A stretch of 64,000 nucleotides of DNA from Candidatus Zixiibacteriota bacterium (lineage in GTDB: Bacteria; Zixibacteria; MSB-5A5; GN15; FEB-12), in the NCBI GenBank assembly GCA_024278935.1, contig JAJRSF010000062.1, positions 1 through 64,000 of the forward strand, written 5' to 3'. Positions 1 to 9,745 of this stretch are shown piece by piece (positions within the stretch are counted from its first letter, which is position 1; every line of letters starts with the position of its first letter). The notes under the pieces were generated by a model. It saw nothing but the letters and a program-made list of their open reading frames with translations, was not told the DNA's origin and did not search any database. Both the position numbers and the translations under genes were made by a program.

Positions 1-1666
1 ACAACAACTGAAAGCGTCCAATCAACAACTTTCGGCAAGCGAACAACAACTGAAAGCGTCCAATCAACAACTTTCGGCAAGCGAACAACAACTGAAAGCG
101 TCCAATCAACAACTTTCGGCAAGCGAACAACAACTGAAAGCATCCAATCAACAACTTATAGCAAATGAACAACAACTTAAGATTACGAATCATGAATTAC
201 TACAATTTCAGCAAAAACTTTCACTTCATGTGCAGCAAACACCTCTAGCAGTCATTCAATGGGATTTGAATTTCAATGTAACTGAATGGAATAAGGCAGC
301 TGAAAAAATATTTGGTTTTAGTTTTGAAGAAGCTCATGGGCGTCATGCGGCAGGATTGATTGTACCTGAATCTGCTAAGGAAATTGTCAATGAAGTTTGG
401 GCAGAACTTTTGGCACAAAAAGGTGGGGCTCGTAGCACAAATGAAAATATAACTAAAGCTCGCGACATTATAATGTGCGAATGGTACAATACTCCTTTAA
501 TCGATGAAAATAATGTTGTTATTGGTGTGGCATCACAAGTTTTAGATATTACCGATCATCGTCGTCTTCAAGAGTTAGAATCACGTGCTGATAGACTTGC
601 TTTGGCAGGTACTATCGCCGGACAGGTTGCTCATGATTTTAATAACCTACTGGGACCGATAATGGCATACCCGGAACTCATACGAGATGAACTTCCATAC
701 GATCATTCAGCAAGAGCATATCTTGACGACATAGAAAATGCAGCCACAAAAATTGCTAATATAAATCAGGATCTTTTGACTATGGGGAGAAGGGGACATT
801 ACAACCAGGAAGTTCTAAACTTGAATCAAGTTTTACTACAAGCTGTCAAAGAGTTAGAACTCAGAACAAAAACTGTAGTATGCACAAAAGAGTTTAGCAA
901 AGACCTTCTAAACATCAATGGTGGAAACGCCCAACTGCATCGTTTGTTCACCAACCTATTTGTGAACGCACAAGATGCTATGCAAGATATTGGGGAAATT
1001 TCTATTAAGACTGAAAATTACTATGCCGATGATACATCGATTGCTTTTAATCGTGTGCCCAAAGGTGAATATGTAAAAGTTACTATAAGTGATACAGGAT
1101 GTGGAATTAAAGATGACTTGATAGGAAAAATTCTTGATCCATTCTTCTCGACAAAAACCACCGACAAACAACGTGGTTCGGGACTTGGCTTAAGTGTTGT
1201 TGATGCTGTTGTAAAGGATCACAAAGGATTCCTCGATGTGAGCAGCATGGTCGGACACGGCACATCCTTTTATCTCTATTTTCCTATCGTGAGAAAAGAT
1301 ATTCGTAAAAGTAGTATTGAAAATTCATTTAACGGTACTGAAAATATATTGATAGTCGACGACGATGGCATGCAGCGAGAAGTTGCCGCGACACTTTTAA
1401 AAAGCTTAGGCTACAAAGTTCAATCAGTTGAAAGTGGTGAAAAAGCTGTTGAGTTTTTAAAAGATAACCCTCAAGACCTCATTATTCTTGACATGGTTAT
1501 GCCTGATGGTATCGATGGGACTGAAACGTACAAACGTGTTTTAGAATTATATCCAAAACAAAAAACTATCATATTGTCCGGATTTTCAGAAACTGATAAA
1601 GTCTTTAATGTGCAACGGATGGGAGCCGGTGCCTTTGTGAGAAAGCCGATTACAAAAAAATCATAG
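1..1666 (+). CDS. Hybrid sensor histidine kinase (coiled coil-PAS-HisKA-HATPase-receiver), 5' end off the window
   Basis: The reading frame is open from position 2, so the gene starts upstream; a GTG at 230 is internal. It begins with tandem QQLKASN/QQLSASE heptads (a coiled coil), then a PAS domain (about nt 236-570), a HisKA segment with the phospho-acceptor His in AGQVAHDFNNLL (nt 610-645), an ATPase domain with N box (LFTNLFVNAQDAM), G1 (SDTGCGI) and G2 (GSGLGLS), and a C-terminal receiver with DDD and the phospho-acceptor Asp in LIILDMVMPD. The receiver stops abruptly after KPITKKS. In the other frame the sequence runs on as IIATAVRTELDRE to a TAA at 1699-1701, so one A seems to be missing from the seven-A run near 1660. 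No transmembrane segment is seen in the visible part. No partner gene lies beside it, and its signal is unknown. Confidence 0.9.
   Translation, partial: QQLKASNQQLSASEQQLKASNQQLSASEQQLKASNQQLSASEQQLKASNQQLIANEQQLKITNHELLQFQQKLSLHVQQTPLAVIQWDLNFNVTEWNKAAEKIFGFSFEEAHGRHAAGLIVPESAKEIVNEVWAELLAQKGGARSTNENITKARDIIMCEWYNTPLIDENNVVIGVASQVLDITDHRRLQELESRADRLALAGTIAGQVAHDFNNLLGPIMAYPELIRDELPYDHSARAYLDDIENAATKIANINQDLLTMGRRGHYNQEVLNLNQVLLQAVKELELRTKTVVCTKEFSKDLLNINGGNAQLHRLFTNLFVNAQDAMQDIGEISIKTENYYADDTSIAFNRVPKGEYVKVTISDTGCGIKDDLIGKILDPFFSTKTTDKQRGSGLGLSVVDAVVKDHKGFLDVSSMVGHGTSFYLYFPIVRKDIRKSSIENSFNGTENILIVDDDGMQREVAATLLKSLGYKVQSVESGEKAVEFLKDNPQDLIILDMVMPDGIDGTETYKRVLELYPKQKTIILSGFSETDKVFNVQRMGAGAFVRKPITKKS
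2..169 (+). repeat. Four tandem 42-bp units coding a two-heptad coiled coil
   Basis: Units lie at 2-43, 44-85, 86-127 and 128-169. The first three are identical at DNA level; the fourth carries a few changes (SASE becomes IANE). A fifth partial unit follows (QQLKITN). Each unit is in frame and codes 14 residues, QQLKASN plus QQLSASE. The array probably extends beyond the left edge. Identical DNA suggests recent slippage or recombination, so the coiled-coil length may vary between strains. Confidence 0.95.
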
Positions 1667-1839
1667 CTACCGCAGTTCGAACAGAACTGGACAGGGAATA
1701 ATAGAGCTATCTCAGTAAATAGCTATGACTTAGAAATTTATTACTTTTGTAAATCAGCTATCTGAAGAATAAAAACCACTTTATTCTATAATAGATATAA
1801 CCAAAAAAATCGCAAATTGTAGGTTAATCCCTTATAAAC

Positions 1840-1868
1840 TTGACAAATTTGAACTTGTTTGTTATATT
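1840..1868 (+). promoter_or_regulatory. Sigma70-type promoter of the Ig/multihaem gene
   Basis: TTGACA at 1840-1845, a 17-bp spacer, and TATATT at 1863-1868. The ATG at 1963 lies 94 bases downstream, giving a leader of roughly 85-90 nt. The rest of the 1667-1962 gap is AT-rich and shows nothing else I recognise. The promoter match is near consensus; transcription itself is inferred. Confidence 0.65.
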
Positions 1869-1962
1869 TTTCACAATATAGAACAAGTAATACAATATCA
1901 AAATTATCTTTATTTCGATATTATACTTACTATTAATAATTTAAGGGTGAAATAGTAGAGTT

Positions 1963-4900
1963 ATGATAAAAAAATCGATTTTATGCATTTTTATAATATT
2001 CGGGGTGGCAGCAGTTGCACATTCGCAATCTATCATTCCAATATCATCATTTTCAAACAGTCAGGAAAACACAAGTTCATCGTCATTTCAAAATTCCGAT
2101 GTTGTCATATCTGGATCAAATTTAATCAATGGGCAAGAGTATCTGATTTTTTATTCTGTCGCGTATGGCGGTGGAGGTACATCTGATCTCCCCGAAGTAA
2201 CAGTAAGTTATGGCTCTACCGATATCGCAAATGGTGCCGATGAAGGTTCCTCAAGTGGAACTCCCGAGGCAATGCGGGTAGCTTCGCTACATGGTTATTA
2301 TATTTTAACAGGCGATGGAACTTCGGACTTACGAATCAGGTGGAGGATTCAATCCGGTGCTGATGCATATATTACCGGTAAATCACTCATAGCAATTCCG
2401 CTCAATTCCCTGACGCTCAATACCGACTATTGGTACGCTGTTCAAAATGGTGATGCCTCAGAAATTTCAACGACATCTTCGTTTACAAATTTAATTACAT
2501 CAACAGTCAGTCTGCCGGAGACCGGTGACTATCTTGTACTGATGAGTGCTGAAGGGTGGACGCAGAACGGTTCTGCAAATGACGGCGAAGCATTCCGCAC
2601 TGTCATAAACAGTTCAACTCAAAAAGATGTGATGGTTAAAGAATGGGAAAATGATAACGCTCGTCGTTCGTTTTCATATGCACGGATACATAGTCTGAAT
2701 GCCGGTAACAATACTTTTGATTTAGAAGTTGGTTCAGGCAAAGGGTCAAATTCAAAATCTTTTCGTCGGGGAAGGATTATAATTATCAAGTCAAGTTCTT
2801 TTGAACAGATGGTCTCGACATCAAATAATAATGACTTCACTAACACATCCAATTACTCTTCATTCGGAAACTACTTAAGCCAATCGTATACACCAAACCA
2901 GTCGGAGCATGTTGTCATTATTGGTAACGCATGGTGTGAACAAGGACAAAATTTTCGTTCAGTTATCATGCGACTCGAAAACTCAACCGACAACAGTTTT
3001 TTCTCAGACTATATTTCCGATGATGCCAAACTTCTCGGCTTTGATACACCAATGCTTTCAACCTTTGGAACCGAACAAATTTCATCACAGAAAAATTATG
3101 TTTTACAGGTTTCAGGCGAGTCATCATATTCAACCGCTAACCACTTTCAATATGGCGACTTAATTGTATGGAGTATGACTCAGGTCTCATCAATGCAACC
3201 ACCGGTTGTCACAGATATTCCCAACCAAACAATTTCCGAAGGTTTCACTTTTGCAACAATTAGTTTAGACAATTATGTAAGTGACCTTGACAATATTGAT
3301 TCTGAAATCTCTTGGACATACTCTGGCAACACAGAACTTACCATAACTATAAATGCGAGTCGTGTTGCGACAATTACAATTCCAAACCTAGATTGGAATG
3401 GTGCCGAAATAATTACATTCCGAGCTACCGACCCTGATTTACAATTCTCCGAAGATGTTGCCACTTTTACCGTGACTGCCCAAAACGATGCACCGGTTGT
3501 GACAAATATACCGAACCAAACTATTGATGAAGGTTTAACTTTTACAACTATCACACTTGATAATTTTGTGTCAGATATTGATAACAATGATGCCGAAATG
3601 GTCTGGACGTACTCAGGCAATACAGAACTTACCGTGAGCATTGATGCAAGCCGTGTAGCAACAGTAACAATTCCAAATCTGAATTGGAATGGCACCGAGA
3701 CTATTACGTTCCGAGCAACCGACCCGGGAACTCTTTGGTCAGAAGATATTGCAACATTTACTGTGACTGCACTCAATGATAATCCAACAATTTTAGCAGG
3801 TGCATCAACAGTTACAACTTCTCCTGTAAACAGAGTAGGTAACAATACAACAATTTTTTCAGCCGACTTTACCGACATTGATCAACCGCTTGTCAGTTCT
3901 TTTTCAGTTACTCTGAAAATAAGAGAACCGAACAACACAACAGAACTTATCCTAGTAAATAATCTTACCGATGGTAACGGTGGACTTACCGTTGTTGATA
4001 ATGGCGGAGGTTTTTACACCGCAAGTTTTACATACGACCCATCTGTTGGACAGACACTTGGTTTATATGATTTATACTTTGAAGTGAACGATGGTGCTGT
4101 TTCAGCTATTGATGGTTTTGCAAATAACATTGATGAACTTGAAATCATACAGGTCAACACCCCAACACTAGTAGCAGGTGCTACCCAAGTTTCTGTTTCA
4201 CCTGTCAATAGGTTTTTAACAAACAGTACAATAATATCAACAACATTCAATGACCTTGACCAACCGGGAGCGTCAGCATTTACCTGTAGTTTTAAAATTC
4301 GCCAACCTGACAATGCAACAGAATTATTTTTAGTGAACGGACTTACTAATGGAAACGGCGGACTTTCAATAGTTGACAACGGCGGCGGTTCCTATACCGC
4401 AAGCTACACCTATAACCCTGACGATGTGCAAGTCCTCGGTCTATACGATTTATATTTTGAAGTAACCGATGGAACCGGAAGCGGGGTTGATACATATGCG
4501 AGCAATTCTGATGAACTAGAGATCAACGAAGTCCTTCCACCTGCTTCACCGATTATTATAGCAGGAGCATCGGCAGTCAGTTTTTCTCCGGTCAATCGTC
4601 TTGGCAATAGTGCAACAACTATCACCGTAGACTTCACCGATAGCAATATGCCACCTGTGTCATCGTTCATAGTTCTTCTAAAAGTTCGAGAACCTAACAA
4701 CGCAACCGAGTTGATTCTTGTAAACAATTTGTCCAATGGTTCCGGCGGTTTATCTATTTTAGATTATGGTGACGGTTCTTATAGCGTAGGCTTTACTTTT
4801 AATCCAAACGATGCACAAACTTTAGGATTCTATGATATCTATTGTGCAATCGACGATAACACTGGCACCGCAACAGCAGTTGATGACTACACAAACAATC

Positions 4901-7641
4901 TTGATGAATTTGAAATAATAGAGTCACTTAATAATGAAGCACCAACAGTACAGTCCGATGCTACCATTGCAGTTCCCGCTGGTGTTGAAAGAATCGGCAA
5001 CAACCCAACAACGATTTCGGCACAATTTTCTGATTTAGATATTCCGGGCATCACTGCGTTCCAAGTAAGTTTTAAACTTCGGTACTCAGTCGACCAGTCT
5101 GAAATTATTCTCGCCGACAATCTTACCAATGGTACTGGTGGAGTTACAATTTCTGATTTAGGAGCAGGTCTGTACGAAGCATCTATCAGCTGGAACCCTC
5201 CCGATGCACAACCGCTCGGTTTTTATGATCTGTATTTCCATGTGACCGATGGTATTGATATTTCAATAGATCGGTTTGCAGATAATCGTGAAGAGCTCCA
5301 ACTTTTTGATGCAATCTCAAACAACCCACCTGCCTTGGTAGCCGACACAACTTTTGCTCTGCCAATTTCTGTCAATAGAATTGGTACAGAATTTACAATG
5401 TTAAAAACAGCTTTCTGGGATGCCGACTATCCCGGCAACGGAGCTTTTACCATAACAATTAAGGTGCAGGACCCATTGCTATTAGAAACTATTATAGTGA
5501 ACTCTGCCAAACATGGCGAACAAGGACTACGTGTTGTCCATCGAGGTGATTCACTTTATGAAGCATCTGTCTTATGGGATCCTAGTGTTGTAGCTGTGAC
5601 TGGTTTATATGATTTATATTTTGAAGTTACCGACAACAACGGTGCATCGGTCATTGATGGCTACGCAATAAACGCAGGCGAACTTACAGTTACGTCGTCG
5701 GCTCCTTTAGGCGATGGGTTCCTTCTGCATCGCACCAATGATGCCGAAGGATGTGGAGGTCCGACCAGTGCCTGTCATAACCTCAAAGGACATAAAGCAC
5801 AAGACTGCCGAACCTGCCATGAACCTCATTCGACTACTAATATTTACTTGGTGAAAGACTCAATCCAAACTCCGAACTCAGGGCTTCGTGAAGTTATTTT
5901 TAAAACGCTTGGAATCGGAGACCCATACAATGACCCCGACCCTGTTGTAGGCGATGCTACTTCGGGTGTACTTGCCGATGATGCCGATGGTGTCAACACC
6001 GGTGTATGCGAAGTTTGTCATACCGCTGTGAACCATCATACCAACGATGATTCCCATGCCGGACAAGCACACCACAACGCCGAAGACTGCACTAGCTGTC
6101 ATAGTCATGCCGATGGTTTTGCTGGTGGTGAATCGGGTGGTGGTGATGGATGTTCTTGTCACTCAGAAATTTTATCGTCGATGCAAGATGGCACCGCATC
6201 GTCGTACCATCATTTTATTCAGACAGATAATGCTGACTACAATGTAACATCAAAAACTTGTCTGATGTGTCATGTACATCATGATATTTTCAGACCTGAC
6301 CTCAACCCTGGATTTGGACAACGAGCAAGCAATCTTCGGGCTGACATAACAACACCGGTGGTGCAGGGTGATGCGACGGTTCTCGCAAATTCTGATTATC
6401 TTGTGACTGGTACAGGTGGCATTTGTCTTTCTTGTCATACTTCTACGCAAACAAAAAGTTACGTTCAACCGGATGGAACAACACAAACACCTCTGCTTTC
6501 AAAAACAGATTATGACAATGCAACTTCGGCTCACAACTATAGCATTCCGATTACATTTGCAAGTGACGGTTCTATTTTTAATTCTAACTGTACTAAGTGT
6601 CACAATGATAATATGACAAAACAATATCAGAACTCAACAAGAACTGTCAGCACTCATGACTCCGACATTCGTCGAATGCTTGACTCGCTTGGCAATGCCA
6701 CACCATCTGACCCCCTTGAAGAACAATTTTGTTTTAGTTGTCATTCAACAACATCAAACCCGAATGCAGGTGCAAATCTAGATTTCTTTGGCGTCAAAGG
6801 GATGGGTGTAGACGCTATCAATATCGAAGCAATTTTTAACCAAACTTTCAGCCACCCTGTTTCGGCAACATCGGGAGTGCATTCACCACTTGAAGATGCC
6901 GGCACGATGGCACGCCATGTTGAGTGCGAAGATTGTCATAACCCTCATGCTGCAGCAACAGGTATAGGCGGTACAGGGTTGCCGAACTCACTCATAGGTG
7001 TCAGTGGTATCGATGAACTCGGTAATCCGATTGCATCGGTTACCGCAAGTCATCAAATCTGTTTCAAGTGCCATGGTGATAACCCGGGCAACAATACCCA
7101 AATAACTAGACAGTTTAACAATGACTTAAACACACGGCTTGAGTTCAGCTCTGCATCTGCTTCGTACCATCCTGTTACAGCAGTAGGTAAAAACAATAAT
7201 TCTCCATCGCTAATAAATGGCTGGACAGAGACAAGCATTATGACTTGTTCTGATTGTCACGCATCTTCGGTGGGAACTGTCAACGGACCGCATGCATCTG
7301 AGAATAATTACCTGCTCAAACTTCGGTATGATTCAGGTGACAACTTAGCTGAATCTGCATCTCGGTATGCGTTATGTTATTCTTGTCATGATAGAAATTC
7401 AATTCTAAATGATGAGAGTTTTGGTGACCACGACAAGCATATCAGAGGTGAAAATGCTCCTTGTTCGGTTTGTCATGATGCCCATGCCTCTACGGGTCAG
7501 GAACATTTGATTAACTTTGATATCAATGTCTGTACACCGGGCGGAGGTCGACTTGAGTTTACAGATGATAGTCCGACTCAATTTAGAGGAACTTGTTATG
7601 TGACATGTCATGGGAAAGATCATACCCCAAAAACTTATTAG
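1963..7641 (+). CDS. Giant secreted Ig-like/cadherin-like repeat protein with C-terminal multihaem cytochrome c domain
   Basis: 1,892 residues. A Sec signal peptide (residues 1 to about 22, ending AHSQ) is followed by a beta-rich region (about 25-410) containing related strands such as YLIFYSVAYGG and YLVLMSAEGW. Two cadherin-like repeats start near 413 and 511 (both with IPNQTI), then five repeats of about 105-130 residues start near 607, 733, 863, 993 and 1122, each with an N-terminal AGA/DAT motif and GLYDLYFEV-type strands. From about 1264 to the end there are 12 canonical CXXCH haem motifs (CRTCH to CSVCH) in doubled-CXXCH arrangement, plus variant CX6CH, CXCH and CX3CH sites, and many spare His residues. 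I infer a periplasmic or surface-anchored electron-transfer protein held away from the membrane by an Ig stalk. No C-terminal anchor or sorting domain is visible. It is transcribed alone. Confidence 0.88.
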   Translation: MIKKSILCIFIIFGVAAVAHSQSIIPISSFSNSQENTSSSSFQNSDVVISGSNLINGQEYLIFYSVAYGGGGTSDLPEVTVSYGSTDIANGADEGSSSGTPEAMRVASLHGYYILTGDGTSDLRIRWRIQSGADAYITGKSLIAIPLNSLTLNTDYWYAVQNGDASEISTTSSFTNLITSTVSLPETGDYLVLMSAEGWTQNGSANDGEAFRTVINSSTQKDVMVKEWENDNARRSFSYARIHSLNAGNNTFDLEVGSGKGSNSKSFRRGRIIIIKSSSFEQMVSTSNNNDFTNTSNYSSFGNYLSQSYTPNQSEHVVIIGNAWCEQGQNFRSVIMRLENSTDNSFFSDYISDDAKLLGFDTPMLSTFGTEQISSQKNYVLQVSGESSYSTANHFQYGDLIVWSMTQVSSMQPPVVTDIPNQTISEGFTFATISLDNYVSDLDNIDSEISWTYSGNTELTITINASRVATITIPNLDWNGAEIITFRATDPDLQFSEDVATFTVTAQNDAPVVTNIPNQTIDEGLTFTTITLDNFVSDIDNNDAEMVWTYSGNTELTVSIDASRVATVTIPNLNWNGTETITFRATDPGTLWSEDIATFTVTALNDNPTILAGASTVTTSPVNRVGNNTTIFSADFTDIDQPLVSSFSVTLKIREPNNTTELILVNNLTDGNGGLTVVDNGGGFYTASFTYDPSVGQTLGLYDLYFEVNDGAVSAIDGFANNIDELEIIQVNTPTLVAGATQVSVSPVNRFLTNSTIISTTFNDLDQPGASAFTCSFKIRQPDNATELFLVNGLTNGNGGLSIVDNGGGSYTASYTYNPDDVQVLGLYDLYFEVTDGTGSGVDTYASNSDELEINEVLPPASPIIIAGASAVSFSPVNRLGNSATTITVDFTDSNMPPVSSFIVLLKVREPNNATELILVNNLSNGSGGLSILDYGDGSYSVGFTFNPNDAQTLGFYDIYCAIDDNTGTATAVDDYTNNLDEFEIIESLNNEAPTVQSDATIAVPAGVERIGNNPTTISAQFSDLDIPGITAFQVSFKLRYSVDQSEIILADNLTNGTGGVTISDLGAGLYEASISWNPPDAQPLGFYDLYFHVTDGIDISIDRFADNREELQLFDAISNNPPALVADTTFALPISVNRIGTEFTMLKTAFWDADYPGNGAFTITIKVQDPLLLETIIVNSAKHGEQGLRVVHRGDSLYEASVLWDPSVVAVTGLYDLYFEVTDNNGASVIDGYAINAGELTVTSSAPLGDGFLLHRTNDAEGCGGPTSACHNLKGHKAQDCRTCHEPHSTTNIYLVKDSIQTPNSGLREVIFKTLGIGDPYNDPDPVVGDATSGVLADDADGVNTGVCEVCHTAVNHHTNDDSHAGQAHHNAEDCTSCHSHADGFAGGESGGGDGCSCHSEILSSMQDGTASSYHHFIQTDNADYNVTSKTCLMCHVHHDIFRPDLNPGFGQRASNLRADITTPVVQGDATVLANSDYLVTGTGGICLSCHTSTQTKSYVQPDGTTQTPLLSKTDYDNATSAHNYSIPITFASDGSIFNSNCTKCHNDNMTKQYQNSTRTVSTHDSDIRRMLDSLGNATPSDPLEEQFCFSCHSTTSNPNAGANLDFFGVKGMGVDAINIEAIFNQTFSHPVSATSGVHSPLEDAGTMARHVECEDCHNPHAAATGIGGTGLPNSLIGVSGIDELGNPIASVTASHQICFKCHGDNPGNNTQITRQFNNDLNTRLEFSSASASYHPVTAVGKNNNSPSLINGWTETSIMTCSDCHASSVGTVNGPHASENNYLLKLRYDSGDNLAESASRYALCYSCHDRNSILNDESFGDHDKHIRGENAPCSVCHDAHASTGQEHLINFDINVCTPGGGRLEFTDDSPTQFRGTCYVTCHGKDHTPKTY

Positions 7642-7660
7642 TCGGAATAAAATATTATTT

Positions 7661-7699
7661 AAAGAGTACATTAAAAAAACAGATGTACTCTTTTTTTTT
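7661..7699 (+). terminator. Intrinsic terminator of the multihaem gene
   Basis: A perfect 11-bp stem (AAAGAGTACAT at 7661-7671 with ATGTACTCTTT at 7683-7693) with an 11-nt loop runs straight into a T tract ending near 7699. It lies 20 bases after the stop codon. Confidence 0.85.
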
Positions 7700-7763
7700 C
7701 TCAAAACACAAGTATGAGAGTATATCTTCGGTAAATAATGTTCTTTATAGGTCTTTATTCAAA

Positions 7764-7792
7764 TTGACTCTTTAATATTAATTATGTATATT
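7764..7792 (+). promoter_or_regulatory. Promoter of kinase-hydrolase gene, very short leader
   Basis: TTGACT (7764-7769), 17-bp spacer, TATATT (7787-7792), then 13 bases to the ATG at 7806. A start site about 7 bases past the -10 box would leave a leader of about 6 nt and no room for a ribosome-binding site. The same box sequences and distances recur before the next kinase gene. Confidence 0.7.
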
Positions 7793-7805
7793 TTAAGTCA
7801 ATACA

Positions 7806-9656
7806 ATGAAAAAAAATAGCAACGACAATTCACATACCGATATTCTCTTGGCAAAAAATTCTTTGGTACATCACCATCGCATCATCAAAAAGATTGGTGC
7901 CGGCGGTATGGGTGAGGTGTATCTTGCTGAAGATACAAAACTGAAGCGTCAGGTTGCTCTGAAATTTTTGCATAAAGATCAAACGAGTAATTCTCTCCTG
8001 TTATCTCAATTTCTAAAAGAAGCCCAAGCAGTAGCACGTTTGCAACATCCCAATATTATAACAGTTTACGAAGTTAACGAATATAAAGAGATGCCATATA
8101 TTTCTATGACATACATTGAAGGGCAACCTCTTAATGAGTTTGTGGCGAATAAATATCTTTCGGTGGATGAGATTATCGAGATTGCTATACAGATCGCTTC
8201 GGGACTTACCGAAGCACATCAAAGAGGTATTACTCATCGAGATTTAAAACCAAGTAATATCATGGTTGATAAAACTGATACAATAAAGATTCTAGATTTT
8301 GGCTTAGCAATTTTAACAGATATAGAATCATTAGATGACCCCGACCGTACCGCTACCAGTAATCAATTTGGAAATCATATTGCCGGAACTCTTTTGTATA
8401 TGTCGCCGGAACAATTACTTGGGCATGAGATAACGCACCAGGTAGATATTTTTGCTTTTGGTTTGATCATGTATGAGCTAGTATCAAAACAGCATCCTTT
8501 TTCAGCAGATTCTGTGTCTGAAATTTCAGCAAAAATACTGCGTGACACACCAGAAAAATTATCAAACTTTCGGGAAGATATTCCTTACGATTTAGGTCGA
8601 ATCATCACTCGTTGTTTACATAAAAACAGACTTAAGCGATTCCAATCTGCCCGTGATATTCTTAATGAACTAGAAGAACTTGTCAACCAACTTAAAAATG
8701 ACATCAACGTAAATATTATTAATAACGGAACGACTAAATCTGCACCTACTCTTACCGAAGAATCTTTTGTACTGACCACAGACTTAGTTCGTAAATTATC
8801 AACCAAGAATCCAAAGATGATTGGCACTAAACTCGCCTATATAGATAATCAGGTTTCTTCCGATGAACTTATATTTTATCTGCATGGCATGGGTGGTGAT
8901 CACAGGCAGTTTTCAGATGCACTTCGTCAGTTGCCGTATCGTGCGATTGCTTTATCATTGTACGGTTTTGATGAAAATGCACTGCTCAGAGTTCCTCTTG
9001 CACTGCATGATTATTCTATTTTACTCCATGCGCTACTAAAAGATATCTGCCGAAGATTAAAACCGAAAAAAATTGTTCTGGCAGGTTTTTCTTCAGGAGC
9101 CGACCATCTGCTTCATTGTCTGACTTCTGAATTATTTAATGATATCAAAATTACCGGGATGTTATCACTCGGAAGTAATATTCATGTAGAAGATTGTTTT
9201 GCTTCAAGTAAAATTGCCGAGATGACATCAGGCGATGAAAATCAAATTCTTTCAATTATTAAACTATTTAGTAGTAACGCATCGTCAATAAGTGACTGGC
9301 TGATTTTACATAACTATCTTGTTATGGCATTCTCTAAATTTGGAATAGAAACAGAACCATTTAGAAAATATGCAGCTGATATTTTAGAACCTTTTAAAGA
9401 TCGGAATTGGACTCAGTTTCCAAACTGGTATAAGCATTGTATAAAAAATATTCCTCATGTCCGCTTTATTGTTGATACCGGTGGGTACAATACTTTAGAT
9501 GAGCTTATGCAGAAACATCTTGAAAATAATATTCTTGGTGATAGTTTTGACGAAAGTACAATGGTTCGTGTTTCAGAGTCACATATGGATTTAGTAACAA
9601 CTAAAGATGTCGTAAGATATACCCATGACTTTATGGAGTTGATAAACTCTAAATAA
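7806..9656 (+). CDS. Serine/threonine protein kinase fused to an alpha/beta-hydrolase domain
   Basis: 616 residues, no membrane segment. The N-terminal eukaryote-like kinase has a glycine loop (GAGGMGEVY, 31-39), catalytic Lys53, HRDLKPSN at 144-151, DFG at 164-166 and SPEQ at 200-203, so it looks catalytically complete. A linker (about 290-350) leads to an alpha/beta-hydrolase domain: strand plus oxyanion segment LHGMGG (359-364), nucleophile elbow GFSSG with Ser429, a late acid candidate, and a likely catalytic His at about 593 (SESHMD). The hydrolase part resembles the phospholipase/carboxylesterase branch by motif only. A kinase fused to a serine hydrolase is not a combination I recognise as standard; the hydrolase may be an output domain controlled by the kinase. 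The gene is transcribed alone from its own promoter and is a paralogue of the next gene over the kinase part. Confidence 0.85.
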   Translation: MKKNSNDNSHTDILLAKNSLVHHHRIIKKIGAGGMGEVYLAEDTKLKRQVALKFLHKDQTSNSLLLSQFLKEAQAVARLQHPNIITVYEVNEYKEMPYISMTYIEGQPLNEFVANKYLSVDEIIEIAIQIASGLTEAHQRGITHRDLKPSNIMVDKTDTIKILDFGLAILTDIESLDDPDRTATSNQFGNHIAGTLLYMSPEQLLGHEITHQVDIFAFGLIMYELVSKQHPFSADSVSEISAKILRDTPEKLSNFREDIPYDLGRIITRCLHKNRLKRFQSARDILNELEELVNQLKNDINVNIINNGTTKSAPTLTEESFVLTTDLVRKLSTKNPKMIGTKLAYIDNQVSSDELIFYLHGMGGDHRQFSDALRQLPYRAIALSLYGFDENALLRVPLALHDYSILLHALLKDICRRLKPKKIVLAGFSSGADHLLHCLTSELFNDIKITGMLSLGSNIHVEDCFASSKIAEMTSGDENQILSIIKLFSSNASSISDWLILHNYLVMAFSKFGIETEPFRKYAADILEPFKDRNWTQFPNWYKHCIKNIPHVRFIVDTGGYNTLDELMQKHLENNILGDSFDESTMVRVSESHMDLVTTKDVVRYTHDFMELINSK

Positions 9657-9703
9657 AGCAGTTTTAATGCAAATATCTTTATTCTTGAGCTCAAATATTA
9701 AAA

Positions 9704-9732
9704 TTGACTCCATATTGTTAAGTATATATATT
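9704..9732 (+). promoter_or_regulatory. Promoter of second kinase gene, copy of the first
   Basis: TTGACT (9704-9709), 17-bp spacer, TATATT (9727-9732), 13 bases to the ATG at 9746. Box sequences, spacer length and distance to the ATG all match the promoter at 7764-7792, although the spacer sequences differ. The duplicated unit therefore includes the control region. Confidence 0.7.
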
Positions 9733-9745
9733 AAAATATAATACT

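Noticed and set aside
2-169. Regular repeats at the left edge could be a CRISPR array
   Set aside because: The units are contiguous without spacers, in frame, and code heptads of a coiled coil.
3273-3878. Long antisense open frames inside the Ig-repeat gene
   Set aside because: They are shadows of the repeated coding sequence and lack start signals.
1963-7641. Type IX secretion substrate
   Set aside because: The chain ends in haem motifs with no C-terminal sorting domain.
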